64,000 nt of DNA from Ixodes scapularis (GCF_016920785.2 NW_024609846.1:74533816-74597815), one strand, 5' to 3'. Positions 1 to 12,200 are shown, numbered from the stretch's first letter. Made by a program: numbers and translations. The notes: generated by a model not told the origin, from the sequence alone.

Positions 1-41
1 GAGACGCCCACCGGTGGGAAATTGCCGCCCGCGGACGAAAC

Positions 42-68
42 GTTTATTTATTATTTATTTATTTATTG
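42..68 (-). repeat. LINE 3' microsatellite tail
   Basis: A run of TTTA units on the plus strand (TAAA on the element strand) marks the 3' end of the LINE. A similar tail ends the truncated LINE at 48828-49260. Confidence 0.7.
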
Positions 69-193
69 ATACTGCAACCCCAGAAAGGGATTTTAGCAGG
101 TGGGTATACACTTGATTGACAAGACATGCAGGCATACAAAATAACAAACAAGTCGCAGAAACAAAGAACAAATATTTTTTCAGAGGGACAAAA

Positions 194-1987
194 CTAATTT
201 AGAAGGGATTCAAATAAAGACAATGATGGCTGCATAACGAAACTTTCAGAAAGGCTATTCCAATCAGTTACCGTTCGGGGAAAAAAAGAGTACTTGAAGC
301 AATTATTACGCGATTGAAAAGGAGTTATTGTTAGCGCATGCCTCTGTCGAGTAGCGTAGCCTGATGAGAACTTTATTAAGTGAGACAGATCTATCCTATA
401 ATGTCCATTTATTAATTGAAACAAAAATTTTAGTCGAGAATGCTGATTTCTGAGAGATAATGACTTTAAGTTAGCTCTTGTTAAAAGTTCGGTTATAGAG
501 GTATGTCCAAAGCTATTGTAAATGTAGCGAACTGCCTTTTTCTGCACACGATCGAGCTTGTTAATGTTTAGTTTGGTGAAGGGGTCCCAAATGATAGCCG
601 CGTAATCTAACGTTGGCAAGACTATGGCTTCATATGTTAGAAGACGCAAGGAAGGGGTAGAAAGTCTTAGAGTCCTTCTAAGAAAGAATAACTTTCGAAG
701 AGCATTTGAAGTTACGTAATCAAGCTGTTTTGTCCAAGTAAGATTATGAGTGATCCATAGTCCAAGGTATTTATATTGTGTTACTTCTGATCGAAGAATA
801 TTATTAGTATTGTAAACAAATTTCAAAGGATTTCTTTTATGAGTAATTCTCATAAAAACAGTTTTTTTCAAAGTTAACAGTCATTTGCCACTACGTACAC
901 CATTCCAGGATTTTTTGAAAAGCTCTATTCAACAAAAGCTGATCGGAAGTACTAGCTATTTCTGAGTAAATTATACAATCATCAGCGTATAACCTGATTT
1001 TTACAGGAACATCTTCTACTATATCATTAATAAACAACAAGAAAAGGAGAGGTCCGAACACAGAGCCCTGGGGAAGGCCAGAGTCAACCGAAAGTCGTTC
1101 AGAGCAATATTCACCATAAACTACAAATTGTCGACGATTTGAAGGGTATGCTGAAATCCATTTAACTAACTGTGTGTTCTTACATATTTTTTCCAATTTG
1201 TATAGTAACTTTTTGTGCGAGACCTTATCGAATGCCTTCGAAAAATCCATAAAAATAGCATCAATTTGTTTTCTATTGTTTATTGCCCACGAGAAATCGT
1301 GAACAGTTTCAATTAATTGAGTACATGTTGAAAAACCTTTTCGAAATCCATGCTGATTTTTAGTCAACATGTTGTGTTCGTCTAGGAATTTTGATAAATG
1401 ATTATATATTATATGTTCAAGAAGTTTACAGGTAGTTGAAGTCAATGAAATTGGACGGTAATTTTGAATGCAGTGCTTGTTTCCGTTCTTGTGAAGTGGT
1501 TTGACTCTGGCAGTTCTCCAGTCGTCTGGAACCCGACCTTCGGACAGCGATCGTGAAAACAGAACAAACAAATATTTTGAGACCCATTCAGCATACCTGG
1601 AAAAAATGCGTTGGGGATACCATCAGGCCCAGGGGATTTGTTTACATCCAATTTCAAAAGCATATTCAATATACCACATTCACTAATTACAATATCAGGC
1701 ATAGGCGGATAGTCAGCGTCAAAATTTGGTAACACATCATCGTCTTGAGTAAACACCGATTTAAAATATTTATTAAATGCGTTTGAAATTATTTTTTCTT
1801 CATGGGTTAAGCTACCACCAATTTTGAAAAAATCACAATCTCTAGAATGTGGAGATATTAATCGCCAAAATTTCTCCGGTGAAGTAGATATGAAGTTTGG
1901 CAAAGATTCGCCGAAATACCGACTTTTATCAACTGTAACTTGGGTTTTAAGTTGCAAAGAAAGATCAAGAAATTTTTCACAGTTCAC
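194..1987 (-). pseudogene. LINE reverse transcriptase, frameshifted
   Basis: Three overlapping minus-strand frames together cover the RT of the LINE at 42-3085. Segment 1987-1442 has the linker and the RT entry motif KSPGPDGIP. Segment 1571-891 has the fingers/palm: NYRPISLTS, MDFSKAFDKV (first catalytic Asp), GLPQGSVFGPLLFLLFIND, and the active-site box RLYADDCIIY with both Asp residues present. Segment 871-194 is the thumb and C-terminal region (YKYLGLWI, LPTLDYAAIIWDP, DRVQKKAVRYI) and stops at 194. Frame changes near 1500 and 880 break it. The catalytic residues are intact; the protein is not expressible as one chain. Confidence 0.85.
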
Positions 1988-3085
1988 ACGAGTCGGCGCT
2001 TGTTTTCATTTTCTTTTTCAATCGTTTCAATTGTGTTTTTAACTGTAAGGCCTTTCTAGAAATCCAGGGGTTCTTTTTATTCTGATTTTTTACAATTACT
2101 GGCACAAAACGGTGAATACATTCACTTACAATAACTTTAAACAAATTCCAAAGATCATTTACATCCCCAGCACTGTTTACGAAATCGTCTAAGTTAAATG
2201 AAAGCATGTCTATAATAGAGACATCATCTGCACGAGAAAACTTTGGATAACATTTCGACTTGGTTTTTCTATTTACAGAAACATTTTCTAAGGTTAACAA
2301 TACTGCTTTGTGATCAGAAATACCAGGGATTACTTCACATCTACATTTAGACGAAATTGTACCGCTTACAAAAACAAGGTCAAGTATAGATGCAGAGTTT
2401 CCTTGGATTCTCGTGAAATTCTCGACGACCTGCAGTAAGTCATATTTAAAGGCCATGTCTAACATTGCTTCGCCTAAGTTATCATTTTGATGTTTCAGTG
2501 AAATATTTGACCAGTCAACGTTTGGCAAATTAAAATCTCCTACCAAAATAACTCGATCGCCAGGCTTCACATGTGTATCGAGATACATTTCTAAATTATC
2601 AAGAACAGCCGTAGAAGATTCAGGGGGTCTATTGTATGTAATGTAAATACAAATAATGTATTTACATTTACCATCGTATGCTTTGCAAAAAATACACTCG
2701 GTATCAGGTATTTCAGGCATGCTCACTATATTTAGGAAGTTCTTAAAAAGAATACACACACCACCACCCTTACTACCACGGTCTTTCCTGAGTGCACTGT
2801 AGCCAGCAGGGACAAATTCACTGTCATATATCGTAGCATTTAACCAAGTCTCAGTCAGAACGGCGATATCAGGATCATGACAGAGCAAAATTCCTTCCAA
2901 CTCTGTGGCCTTGTTAAGGACGCTTCTACAATTGACATTCAACAAGCCCAATGACCGAGAAGCTCTTGTACACCGTCATTTATCTGTTTTGCTTATCTTG
3001 AAGCGTGAACCCCCCCATTCATCCCATCCAAACAGCACACCGTCCACATTCAGCTTATCACATACTGGTTTAACTTTTGCTCCGT
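1977..3085 (-). pseudogene. LINE endonuclease (EEP/APE fold) domain
   Basis: This is the endonuclease half of LINE ORF2, which nicks target DNA to prime reverse transcription. An open frame of 324 codons (2951-1977) shows the family motifs in order: LNVNCRS near the start, the catalytic-glutamate motif LTETWLN at about residue 33, GDFNLPNVDW in the middle, and SDHKAVLL, which carries the catalytic Asp-His pair. The same frame extends upstream to about 3085 with one in-frame TGA, so the usual start is lost or misread. All visible catalytic motifs are intact, which suggests fairly recent decay. It is followed by the RT segment after a frame change near 1980. Confidence 0.85.
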
Positions 3086-4134
3086 TTTCTTTCGCGCTGG
3101 CTACATGTGACCGCTTGTTCTCCACGGCAAGGAACGTCCTCGTCGAGCGTCACCTGTTCAAAAAATGACTGCAGAACCCGGGTGAGTCTAGTGAAACCTA
3201 CATTTCCTGCTTACGAGAACTTGCAAGAACGTGCGAATGGGATGGTTCCCCTGAAGTTGCGGTTCGAGACCAGCTCGTTTCAGGAGTAGCGTCGTACAAG
3301 CTACGTGAACGTTTGTTGTTCGAAGGCGCAGGACTGACCTTGGAAAGGGCAATTGCGATAGCGAGCCACTACGAAGAAACGCTGAACAGCTTGCAAGAAG
3401 TTTCAGCTTCGGAGGGAGTGAAGCAGATACGGATATCGACTATGAACGCAGCGCTAACACGGAACTCTGCTGCGTCACGCTCTGCTCCGGCGCAAGACGC
3501 GAAGGAGCGTCGATGCTATCGCTGCGGTTCCGCTCAGCATATGGCCAATTCTACGAGTTGCAAGGCCAGAGATAAACGCTGTTCGAAGTGCAAAAAAGTA
3601 GGCCATTTTCAAGCGGTGTCCCGGAGTACAAAAGACGAACAGAGCGTTAAGCAAGTTCGAGATCAGGGAGAGGCGCGCACGACGCTCCTACACGTAGCGA
3701 CGAGCGACGCGCGCCGCGGCATTTACGTCAAAGTTCAAGTCGAAGGCGTGGAAGTTCAGTTTTTGGTAGATGCAGGATCGTCGGTATCTATTATCACGGA
3801 AGATATCTACATGATGCACTACCAAACGACTATGCCGTTGACCGCGCAGTCTGTAACCCTACTCGACTACTCTAGCGGCGAGATTTCAGTGAAGGGTTGC
3901 TTCCTCGCGAACTTCCTGCATCAGCAGAGGTCCACATGCGTGCTTTTCTACGTTGTCCGACAAGGAACCGCAGTGCTCGGACTAGACGCATTTCAAAACC
4001 TGGACTTGTGCATTCAGGGGTCTACCCTACAACGCCTGCAGACGTATGTGCTCACAAGCACCAGTTTCGCGCGTCTGCCAATGGAATTCCGTGCAGAATT
4101 CGGCGTCGGTTCGCGGATGAAGTTGGACTCGTAA
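3086..4134 (+). pseudogene. gypsy gag-nucleocapsid and aspartic protease remnant
   Basis: Capsid-like sequence begins near 3100 (ERHLFKK, then LRELARTCEWDG, then DQLVSGVASYKLRERLL) across at least one TGA stop and a frame change, and becomes a single open frame from 3313. Two zinc knuckles follow at about 3520-3640. The first is CYRCGSAQH with an enlarged spacing before its last Cys. The second, CSKCKKVGH, has lost its final Cys, which reads as Ser. The protease has the active-site motif FLVDAGSSVS (about 3760-3790) and a later VLGLDAF region. The frame stops at 4134, just before the foreign insertion. Gag packages element RNA; the protease matures Gag-Pol. Here both are relics. Confidence 0.8.
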
Positions 4135-4190
4135 AAGGGTTTGCACACCATGTCAAGCACAAGCCTGGCGTGCCCCCCGTCGCAGCGAAA

Positions 4191-6078
4191 TGGGCCTCTT
4201 CCGCAAATGTTGGGCGCCATCTATCGGCAAGCAGGGGAGGCGTTTTTGATGGCCTAACTTGCTTCTGGTTCTGCCCTCACCAAGCTATGTTGGCTGTCTG
4301 AACGCGGTCGGGAAATGCGCTCACTGCTCAGCGTTTGTTTTTCCTCTATCCAACACAATCGACGAGCAGATTTGTTTTCAATTAATGTGTTAACTACGGA
4401 CGACTTCGTCCGTTTGTACATTTTTTCCCCGAATGAATGGACGACTGACTTCGCCGTGGCGCCCGTTGTGACTGACGACACAGTTGAAGCTCTCTTCTGG
4501 CCCGTTCACACTTTTGCGACCCAGTAAGACTGAGAGAGACCAGACCGGTTCTTAAGCCTCTTGCGATCTCTTAGGACCAGCTACGCTGCAGCGCATCCGC
4601 TCCTAAGAAGTCGCAAAAGGCTTAAAAACCGGTCTGGTCTTACTTGGTCGAAAGAGTGTGAACGGCGCTTGAGACCTATGAGAAAGTACAAACGGTTACA
4701 TTAAACTAGGATTCATGTCATATGCAGTACCGGCAGTAAATTCAGAAAATATTCGAGACCAAGTTACAGTTAAGAAAAGCCTTTTTTTTCTTAACTGCAG
4801 GCTATTTGTTTAATTTGCTCGAAAATTTTAATTGGCAAGATGTATTCTCATAAATGTGAAAGCTTACTCTAAACCGTTCAAAAAACACCGGCGCCTGAAC
4901 GTACAATGCAATTCTCATCAAAGGTGTATTTTAGTGGTGGATTTCACCTTGTGAAATTTTAACGCGTAGCTCCATTTCTATTATAAAATGAGACCAACAA
5001 ACATGGCCGGGTCAACGGCGGACTTGTTCAGCGACTATACTAAATGTCGTTTGCGAGCGCTGCTGACCCTAGAGTCTGTTGGCCTCGTTTTTTTACTGGA
5101 AAAAAGCACCACTCTGAAATATCACAAGGTCAAATTCACCACTTAAATACATATGTTTAATAAATATCATAAATATCTAAGATTAATACGTGCAGCCACC
5201 GATTTTTGATCTGAAGTGGGATGACACCCCACTTCAGGCTACAGCTGTGTGTGACTGTACGTCCTGAAGAAAAAAAACACAAAATCGGCCACACCTGTTT
5301 GCTTTTTTTATTTTTAGTTTAGCGCCTGTACAAAATATTGCAAAAACTTATTTTTGTTTACTCGATACATACACGAGGACAATACGTCAAAATTATTGTT
5401 TCCTCTTTCTTATATTTAACCCCAAGACCAGCAGATGCGGTCGTGGTAACGATAGATCTGCTCTCATTTCACTTTCTGGGTGTGCACGTAGCAACAAACT
5501 GGGCAGCATAGCCCCTTTGCCTCAGTGATTTATAAATATTTCAAAACTGGGTTTCTCCAATGTCTACAACAACCAAAAAGCAGACAGGCAGCTTGCGTAG
5601 CAACGCGAGACCGTCACATTGGTAAACAAAAAAGTGTGCCAGTAAAACGCACTATCCTAGAAACGCCAACTCCAGGGCGCTCGCTCTGCGTTGCACATAA
5701 GCGACACGACAGCATACCTAACGAATCTGCTGTCTTGTATTCACACACAAACAAAAAACGAAGGAACAAGGCATGAACCTTCCTTGAAGTGGCAACTGCA
5801 AACGCGGGAGTGCTTTGAAGGCTGCCTTTGCGAGCCGCTGCCGCTTCGTCGAGTGCAGGCTACTAGAAGGAAACCCAAAAAAGCTTAAACCGTGACAACG
5901 CTTGCTGTCGTTGCTGCAGCCAACAACGAAACAGCGCTAGAGCCTGTCGGAGAACTTCGAAACGTGCGACCACCGCTGCCTCCTGCAGCCCCGAGCCGGA
6001 CGTACCACGCCACCAAAAATGGCGGACTCCTGTCTGCTGCTGCCGCGCATGCGCCGTGGAAACCCCGGAAAAGACCCA
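4191..6078. mobile_element. TIR-bearing insertion inside the gypsy pol region
   Basis: The gypsy reading stops making sense after 4190 and resumes at 6079 with the expected next residues. The intervening 1888 bases begin TGGGCCTCTTCCG and end in the reverse complement of TGGGTCTTTTCCG, so 11 of 13 terminal bases match as inverted repeats. This is the signature of a non-autonomous DNA transposon. The flanks allow at most a 2-base AT duplication, or none, so the superfamily is not assigned. The interior is AT-rich, has no recognisable transposase, and holds a 164-bp hairpin at 4502-4665. Short open frames here have no family resemblance. Confidence 0.6.
4502..4665. repeat. imperfect hairpin (foldback), about 70-bp arms
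   Basis: The left arm opens CCGTTCACACTTTTGCGACC and the right arm closes with the complementary GGTCGAAAGAGTGTGAACGG. Both arms share CCAGACCGG, TTAAGCCT and TTGCGA blocks in mirrored order. The left arm has an 8-base insertion of GA-rich sequence. It is probably a small foldback MITE nested in the 4191-6078 insertion. Confidence 0.75.
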
Positions 6079-7330
6079 TTGCGCCGACTTCCGTAAGCTC
6101 TTCGAGGGCAAGTGTCAGCAGAACTACGGCGTCTCGAGCAATGTGGCATCATTGAAAGCGTGGACGCTTCCGAATGGATTTTACCAATTGTTGTTTTTCG
6201 CAAGCAAGACGGCCGCGTCCGCCTGTGTGTGGACTTGCGTGAAGCCAACAAAGCCTTTATCGATGGCTTCCCTCTACCTCACATGGAGGAACTCCTGCAC
6301 CAGGTGGCTGGTGCAACACACTTTTCAAAAATGAACTTAGCGTCGGCCTATCACCAGCTGGAGTTGACACCGAAGAGCCGGGACCTCACGACCTTTGTTG
6401 CTCATAAGGGTCTCTTTTGTTTTTGGCGGGTGTGTTTTGACCTCGCATCTGCTCCTGCTACGTTCCAGAAGATGATGACAGCGCTACTAAAGGGATGCAA
6501 GGGGGTACTCTGTTACATCAATGATGTCATCGTCTACGTTAAGTCAGAGGGAGAGCACACCTCGAATCTTCGAGACGTTCTAAGCCGCATCGCTGCTGCA
6601 GGACTACGCCTTAACAACAAGTGCGTTTTCAATGTCCGGGAGCTTACGTTACTGGAACATGTCGTCAGTCACAGGCGATTGGCACCAGATGAAGGTCATC
6701 GCCATCGCCAATGCACCGCCACCTAACGATGTCACCGAGTTACGTTCAGTAGTCGAATTTGGTGGCTATTATGCCAAGTTCCTGCCCCACTATGCGGACA
6801 TTGTGGAGCCTCTGCGCAAGCTGCTGCGGCAGGGTGTCGGTTTTTCTTGGGATGAAGAGGCGGCGCAGAGCTTTCGTCAGGTGAAGCTACTTCTTTCTAC
6901 CTGCAGAGCCATACATATGTTTGACTCCTCACTTCCCGTGGTAGTGACCACGGATGTCTCCGAGCACGGGCTAGGAGCCGTGTTGCAACAGAAATTTCAA
7001 GGCGAACTCCGCACCGTTGCCTTCGCATTCCAAACGCTAACTCAAGCCGAACGTAATTATTTGGTTGGGGAGAAGGAAGCGCTGGCGTGCGTCTGGGCAT
7101 GCGAGTAATGGCATGTTTTCCTGTGGGGACGGAATTTTGAGCTTCGTACAGATCACCAGTCCCTGGTCACCCTGCTGTCGTCAAGAGGAACGGGTCGCCG
7201 GTCGACACGCACTGCAAGATGGTCAGCTCGCCTGCTTTATTACAACTTCGACGTGCTGGACCATCGGGGGAGTGACAACAAGGTAGCGGACGCACTTTCG
7301 CGACTACCATTACCGGGACTTCAAGAAAAG
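6079..7330 (+). pseudogene. gypsy reverse transcriptase and RNase H remnant
   Basis: The RT resumes after the foreign insertion with LRRLP and continues through SAELRRLEQCGIIE, GRVRLCVDLREANK (first catalytic Asp), FPLPHMEELL, MNLASAYHQLEL and the active-site box at about 6510-6540, which reads YINDVIVY. The second residue of the usual Y-x-D-D pair is Asn, so the polymerase would be dead even without the frame changes. A frame change near 6640 leads into the connection and RNase H region (VVVTTDVSEHGLGAVLQQ, EKEALACVWACE, then a TAA stop near 7107, then FELRTDHQSLVTLL and DNKVADALSRLPLP). Copying and RNA degradation are the family's roles. Confidence 0.85.
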
Positions 7331-7579
7331 GAAGAACAGATTGTGTCTCTGGTATCCTCTTGTGTGACGAAAGAGCAACTACAGGAAGCGGTCAAGTTAG
7401 ACTCCATGCTTCAACTGGTAATGTTCTTCGTCAAAACACAGTGGCCTTTGAAACGCAACCTCAGCTCTGAGCTTCTGCCCTTCTACCATGTCCGGGAAGA
7501 ACTCGCGGTCATGGATGATCTGCTGCGGGACGAGCGCTTGATAATTCCGGTCTCACTGACCTCCACGCTACTGGAAGCC

Positions 7580-7633
7580 GCGTACCAAACAGAGACTGCG
7601 TACCAAACAGAGACTGCGTACCAAACAGAGACT
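7580..7633 (+). repeat. exact 18-bp tandem triplication in gypsy pol
   Basis: The unit GCGTACCAAACAGAGACT occurs three times head to tail without a mismatch, between the RNase H and integrase regions. It encodes an in-frame repeated AYQTET, followed by a stop, and replaces the start of the integrase zinc-binding region. The exact identity points to recent slippage. Confidence 0.9.
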
Positions 7634-7639
7634 GCGTAA

Positions 7640-8518
7640 CCAGTATTGGTGGCCGGGACTTGATAAGCTAGTGGAGCAAGCAATCAGCTGTTGCAGCATT
7701 TGTCAGTCAGCCGACAAATCCGGCAAACCTGCAGTGGCACCCCTGCAGCCAATTCCATGGCCTGAGCGTGCTTGCAAAAGCTGGCGTTGGATATCGTCGG
7801 GCTTTTCGGAAGGGCCAAGGAGAGTTGTAAGTCTGCAATAACATTAATAGACTTTTACTCAAAGTGGCCAGAGGTGTCTTTCGTCTCGAACGTGACATCG
7901 GAAACGGTGATGAAGTTCCTGACAGCGGTCTTCAGCCGTTAAGGATGCAGCGACGAACTTGTGACCGACCATGGACCACAACTGACGTCTACTACGTTCG
8001 AAGATTTCCTTCGACAGCGAGGGATTAAGCACTCCTGTTCCTCCTTTTACTACCCCCAGAGTAACGGGCAAATAGAGCGCTTCAATAGGGTACTGAAGGA
8101 CTTCGTTCAGCTTGCATCATTGAAGCAACGTCCCCTAGAAACTGCAGTACTGGAGTACCTTGCTGTTTATCGGAGTACGCCCCAGGCAACCGCAGGTATG
8201 CCACCGGCTCTACTGCTGCACGGTCGAGCCCCAGGGACCATGCTGGACATCGTTGGGTGGCCTAGTCCAAGATTCTTCGGTGACCCCAGTTCAGAGATGG
8301 CCAAACTACGGGAGCGAGTGAAGACTAAGCAGATATACAGCAAGGAGTATATGAACCGAAAGAGAGGTGCGAAGACTCCAAAGTTACGTCCAGGCGACTC
8401 CATGAGGGTGAAGAAACCCACTATCGCCAAGAAAGGTGACCTGTCCTACAGTAAGCCACCAAAAATTGTGGAACAGAAGGGTAACAGTTCTTTTATTCTT
8501 GAAGATCACCACACGTGA
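7640..8518 (+). pseudogene. gypsy integrase remnant
   Basis: The zinc-binding region (CCSICQSADKS, about 7690-7730) and the catalytic core are readable with several frame changes. The core keeps LVTDHGPQLTS near 7960 (a catalytic Asp) and YYPQSNGQIERFNRVLK near 8050 (the catalytic Glu), then the C-terminal region RGAKTPKLRPGDSMRVKKP. The longest open piece is 7961-8518. The first catalytic Asp lies in a shifted frame near 7790-7850. Integrase joins element DNA to the chromosome. It is broken here. Confidence 0.85.
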
Positions 8519-8782
8519 AACCCTTCAAAGTTGTCAAGTGTACCGCAGGTGCCTGCAGGTGAAACGCAGAGTCCAGTCAAGCCCATGTCATCTCCCTCGA
8601 CAAGCGTATCGAGAGATTTTAGTGCTTCCGAAGTTTCAGGTAAGGGCGAGGACGTGGAGCAGCTTAAGACACCCCTGGATGGCGGAGGAGAGCCTGTGGA
8701 GGAGCAAGTGCTGGGGGAAGATCAAAGCCGGCCGCTACCGAAAAAGTCGACTCGAGAGCGGCGACAACCAGCATGGCTTTAA
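8519..8782 (+). pseudogene. gypsy pol C-terminal tail
   Basis: A Ser/Pro/Glu-rich stretch (SSVPQVPAGETQSP ... STRERRQPAWL) ends at a stop at 8782, just before the polypurine tract. Low-complexity tails ending in an RR-P-W-L type motif are seen at the C-terminus of such gypsy Pol proteins. It carries no catalytic motif. Confidence 0.6.
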
Positions 8783-8863
8783 GAGTACGCCAAGAAATAG
8801 ACATTCTTTCGATTGAAGTTAACATTGCGTAGAAGTTAGATGTTGCATTGAAGTTAACTTTTT

Positions 8864-9225
8864 GCAAGGGGGGAGTGATGTATCGCGTCGGCAACTTTGC
8901 AAACTTTTGTATGTTTTTTTTTTTTTTTTTCTGAAACGTTGACGTCATTGCCAATAAAAGATTGCGCTGCGTGAGTCGTGCAGGCAGAAAACCGCGGAAT
9001 ACGCCTACTGCGTTTTTGCTATCTGATGGCTCGGGTCGCTTGGTCGGCTGCCTTCCTTTGGCCGATACTACACACTGGGAACGCCATTAGACAGGAGAGG
9101 AGGAAACATCCCCTTCTCTCCACCATTCGGCCTGCTTCCTCGTCCCCAGCCTTCCTATCCCACGCCCCGACATCTTAACCTCTACTTTTTTCTTATTTTC
9201 TTGTTATAACATTTTCTTTTTTACA
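8864..9225 (+). repeat. polypurine tract and 3' LTR of the gypsy element
   Basis: The purine run GCAAGGGGGGAG (8864-8875) is immediately followed by TGATGTATCGCG, the expected TG start of an LTR. An AATAAA polyadenylation signal sits at 8953. The right end is not fixed: ACA at 9223-9225 is one candidate. Without the 5' LTR the length cannot be verified. Confidence 0.55.
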
Positions 9226-12200
9226 ACACCCGTAGTTGTGTCACGTCGCCGGTGACGTCGTAACGGGTACGGGAAGATACGGCTTGGTGTGAACCAGGCT
9301 TTAGAGGAGAGCCGATGCCCATCCAAGGGCAAAAGGGAACAACAAACCGGTCGAGTCCGTCCTTCTAGCTTAGCGAAATCGGGTTCGAGGAGGAGCGACC
9401 GGGCAGTGCCCCCCCCCCCCCCCCCCCTTGCCTCCATTGTGTGCATACGCTGTGAACGCTTCAGAGAAAACATTTTAGAACCAGGGGAAAAATCTCCTTG
9501 ACGTTAGTTTTCATAATTACTTCGTCTTGTTTAGGTCGCGCTCTGTATTCCCCATCGTGATTTTATCGAAGAGCAGAACAATTGTTAAAACATTGTCCAT
9601 ACTTGTTCTGACTTCTTGTATATTAAACCATGTCTTGTCTATAAAACAAACAAAAAAAATTTTGCTATAAAAAATCTGTAGAAGTATTTTTTTTTTTAAA
9701 TTTGTTTTAGGCTCTCACTTTAAGTCACAACATTACCTATATAAGTGAGAAAAAAAAGGTTACGCTTTTTTTGGATATTTACTAAGTTAAATCCCAGCCA
9801 GTGTTTGTTTGGATTCGGATTATCATCGTACAGGAGTGTGATAAAGGGACCATAAAACTGTTTTTTTATTACCGTCAGATACTTGCAGTTTATAACCTAC
9901 AAAACACGTATTAGCGGTTTTCGCCATGCCCGAGTAGTCACAGAAGATGTTGAATAATAGCAAGTTGCTCTTGTCCCTTTAAATAGAAGAAAAAAGACTG
10001 ACCACGAGTTTAAGACAATATTTTCTGTCGTCTGTTTTTTTTTTTTTTTTTGTCCGTCCCATAGTTTACAAGTAGAGTATGTTGTTTTCCAACCAGCTCG
10101 CCTGCCTTATGTATTCATTACAGATGATGTGCCACCAATTTTGTTACAGCCACGCGCTGAAGTTGTCAATGAACGCTGCACGCGCCGCACTCTGTACATT
10201 GATACAGTTTGGCTGTTCCCGTCAACGCAGTGATCGAATACGAGCCAAAATTTGAATATCCCGCAGGGCATCGACTGTGGCCGAGCCCAAATACAGTGGT
10301 AACGCAGTGTTCGAGTCTAACCGATGAACCACATTGAAATATGTCACCAAAGTTCAGAAGGAATATGCCCGTCGTATCCATTTATGCAATATGCCTCGGT
10401 TTAGAAGCATAGCATGTGAGACTACAATTTTCATACTTCTGTCAGCCTGCTCTTGAAAGTGCTTAAAGGGTACTGCAACGAAATTTCGGCGCTTATTTTT
10501 TGGTCTATATGTGTTCAAAGGAGCAGTATCACACCGAACAAAGCCAAATCTTGTTAAACTATTCAAGAAAAGGAATTTGGGAACGAATTAAACGATTAGC
10601 AAACACCACCTGGTGGATGCCGCTAGCGACTCGTTTGTAATTCCCGTCTAGAAACCTTGACGGGTAGTGACGATAACTGTCTCGCCTCTGGCCACCACGA
10701 GAGATTAGGGGAAGGAGGAACTCCCCTTTTCCCGAGAATCCCTTTTGTGTATCCCAGAAGTCGCTATTGTCCCTCTACAAGAATATAGAAAATTAATCCG
10801 TCATTCAAAATTTGTACAAAATCAGCGACATCGGTGGCTGGAACGACTAGGCCATCCTTCCGACGTCAGCCTCGCCATAGCTTTGCTCGTCCCGAGACGA
10901 GCTACGTCACGATTGCGTTGGAAGTCACGTGCTCTCTCCACTGGCTGTTCTCCGAGCGTTTGCCAGACTGGGCAGTTTATAACAAAAAATACAGCCACCA
11001 GGCTCGAAATACAAACATGCGATTGGCATTTACGGATATTGAGGATCCTATTCAGCCTATTTTTGAACTCGACGAGTATAGTTCAAATTTCGTGGAAGTA
11101 TCCTTTTAATCTTTAAATTCAGTATCGTGTCGTGGCCCCTTTTAATATTATGGCAAAGGCACGTTAATATCCCACGTTAGCTGCCGCACTGCACTGGCAA
11201 GACTGTCCATCTACAGTGGGGACAGCTTGAGTTCAGAACAACTTTTCACTTCCTAAACCTCTACACAGAAAATATGCCCCTTTGGTTTTGTGACACGTCA
11301 AATAAAGTGCCTTGCCGCCCGAAAACATTAACTGCATTTTAAAATTTAATTACGGTGTTGTTTTTGTTTTGTCTTTGGAGCATGTGTTCGATGAACGTGT
11401 GGGACTCACAGATTGCTGTAAAACAAGCACCTATACAGCCGGTCATCGCACTAAAGTGAAATGTTCTAAAAATAATTGTGTAAAGCACACCGAAAACACT
11501 ACGTTATTCAAATTATCCCCCTTTAAGCCAGACATAGGAAGCCTTGTTTCTCAAGAAATTAATGCCACGCCGTGTAAATATTTTGATATTTCCCCTCTCT
11601 TTCGACAGCTGACACGACCAGAAATAATAGCCGAAGCTAAAGTAGTACAGAAGGTGATTTTATTTCTGTTCTAACAATTTTCTAACAATTTTCTTTAATT
11701 TTCTAAAAACCTAACCTAACAACCTAACACAGTAACAAAAAAAAAGTATGGGACGGCCCAGTACCTCAAATGAAATAATAATCAATATATTGCCCACAAG
11801 CAGAGCCCATAATCGACGGAGTGACGTTGATCGGCCGCTACAGGCTGCATCTCTCTCGAAAGCAGTTGTCAAAAAATGTGAGCTTGACTCACTTCGGGCT
11901 TTGTGCTGAGCTGGTGCTGGACATATGCACGGTGCATGCTGCATTGTTCACGCAGGCTGGAAGGCCCCTCGCGCGTTCCCTCAAGGCGACGGTAGAATAC
12001 GAGTCTCAGCCCAACGCTCACTCGGCGTTCGGGTATGTCAGCCGAGCGCTTTGTCATTTTTGTTTTCGCCATCGGTGTAGTTCTAAAGTAAGCCACTCGG
12101 GAAAAGACGCGCATTATTATTTGTGCACACGGTCATTATTTCGTGGTTGCAAACACCATATGAACTCCAAATACCTTTTCTGAGTCAAGAGGTGTCGTCG

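Larger units (their letters stand above)
42..3085 (-). mobile_element. CR1/L2-like non-LTR retrotransposon (LINE), 3' portion
   Basis: A LINE read on the minus strand carries an apurinic-type endonuclease (about 3085-1977) followed by a reverse transcriptase (about 1987-194). It ends at a short A-rich tail of repeated TAAA units (42-68), the kind of microsatellite 3' end common in CR1/L2-type elements. ORF1 is absent. At its 5' side the endonuclease frame stays open, apart from one TGA near 2965, up to about 3085. There it meets gypsy gag sequence on the other strand, so the boundary near 3085 is an insertion or truncation junction. The coding region needs about three frame changes and is not functional. 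Clade assignment rests on motif style only. Confidence 0.85.
3086..9225 (+). mobile_element. Ty3/gypsy LTR retrotransposon, decayed and interrupted
   Basis: On the plus strand, gag (about 3086-3700), protease (about 3720-4130), RT/RNase H (6079-7300), integrase (7640-8518) and a pol tail (8519-8782) follow in Ty3/gypsy order. Next comes a polypurine tract (8864-8875) and a 3' LTR starting with TG at 8876. The 5' LTR and start of gag are missing; the left side is cut by the LINE junction near 3085. An 1888-bp foreign insertion (4191-6078) separates protease from RT. Stops, frameshifts and a mutated RT active site make it inactive. The end of the 3' LTR (taken as about 9225) is uncertain because there is no partner LTR in the window. 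Confidence 0.85.

Noticed and set aside
3000..3300. 5' LTR of the gypsy element
   Set aside because: No TG...CA block, primer-binding site or match to the 3' LTR at 8876 is seen here; the left part is occupied by LINE coding sequence.
4191..6078. Mariner/Tc1 assignment for the gypsy-internal insertion
   Set aside because: The duplication is not TA, and the TGGG ends do not match mariner-type ends.
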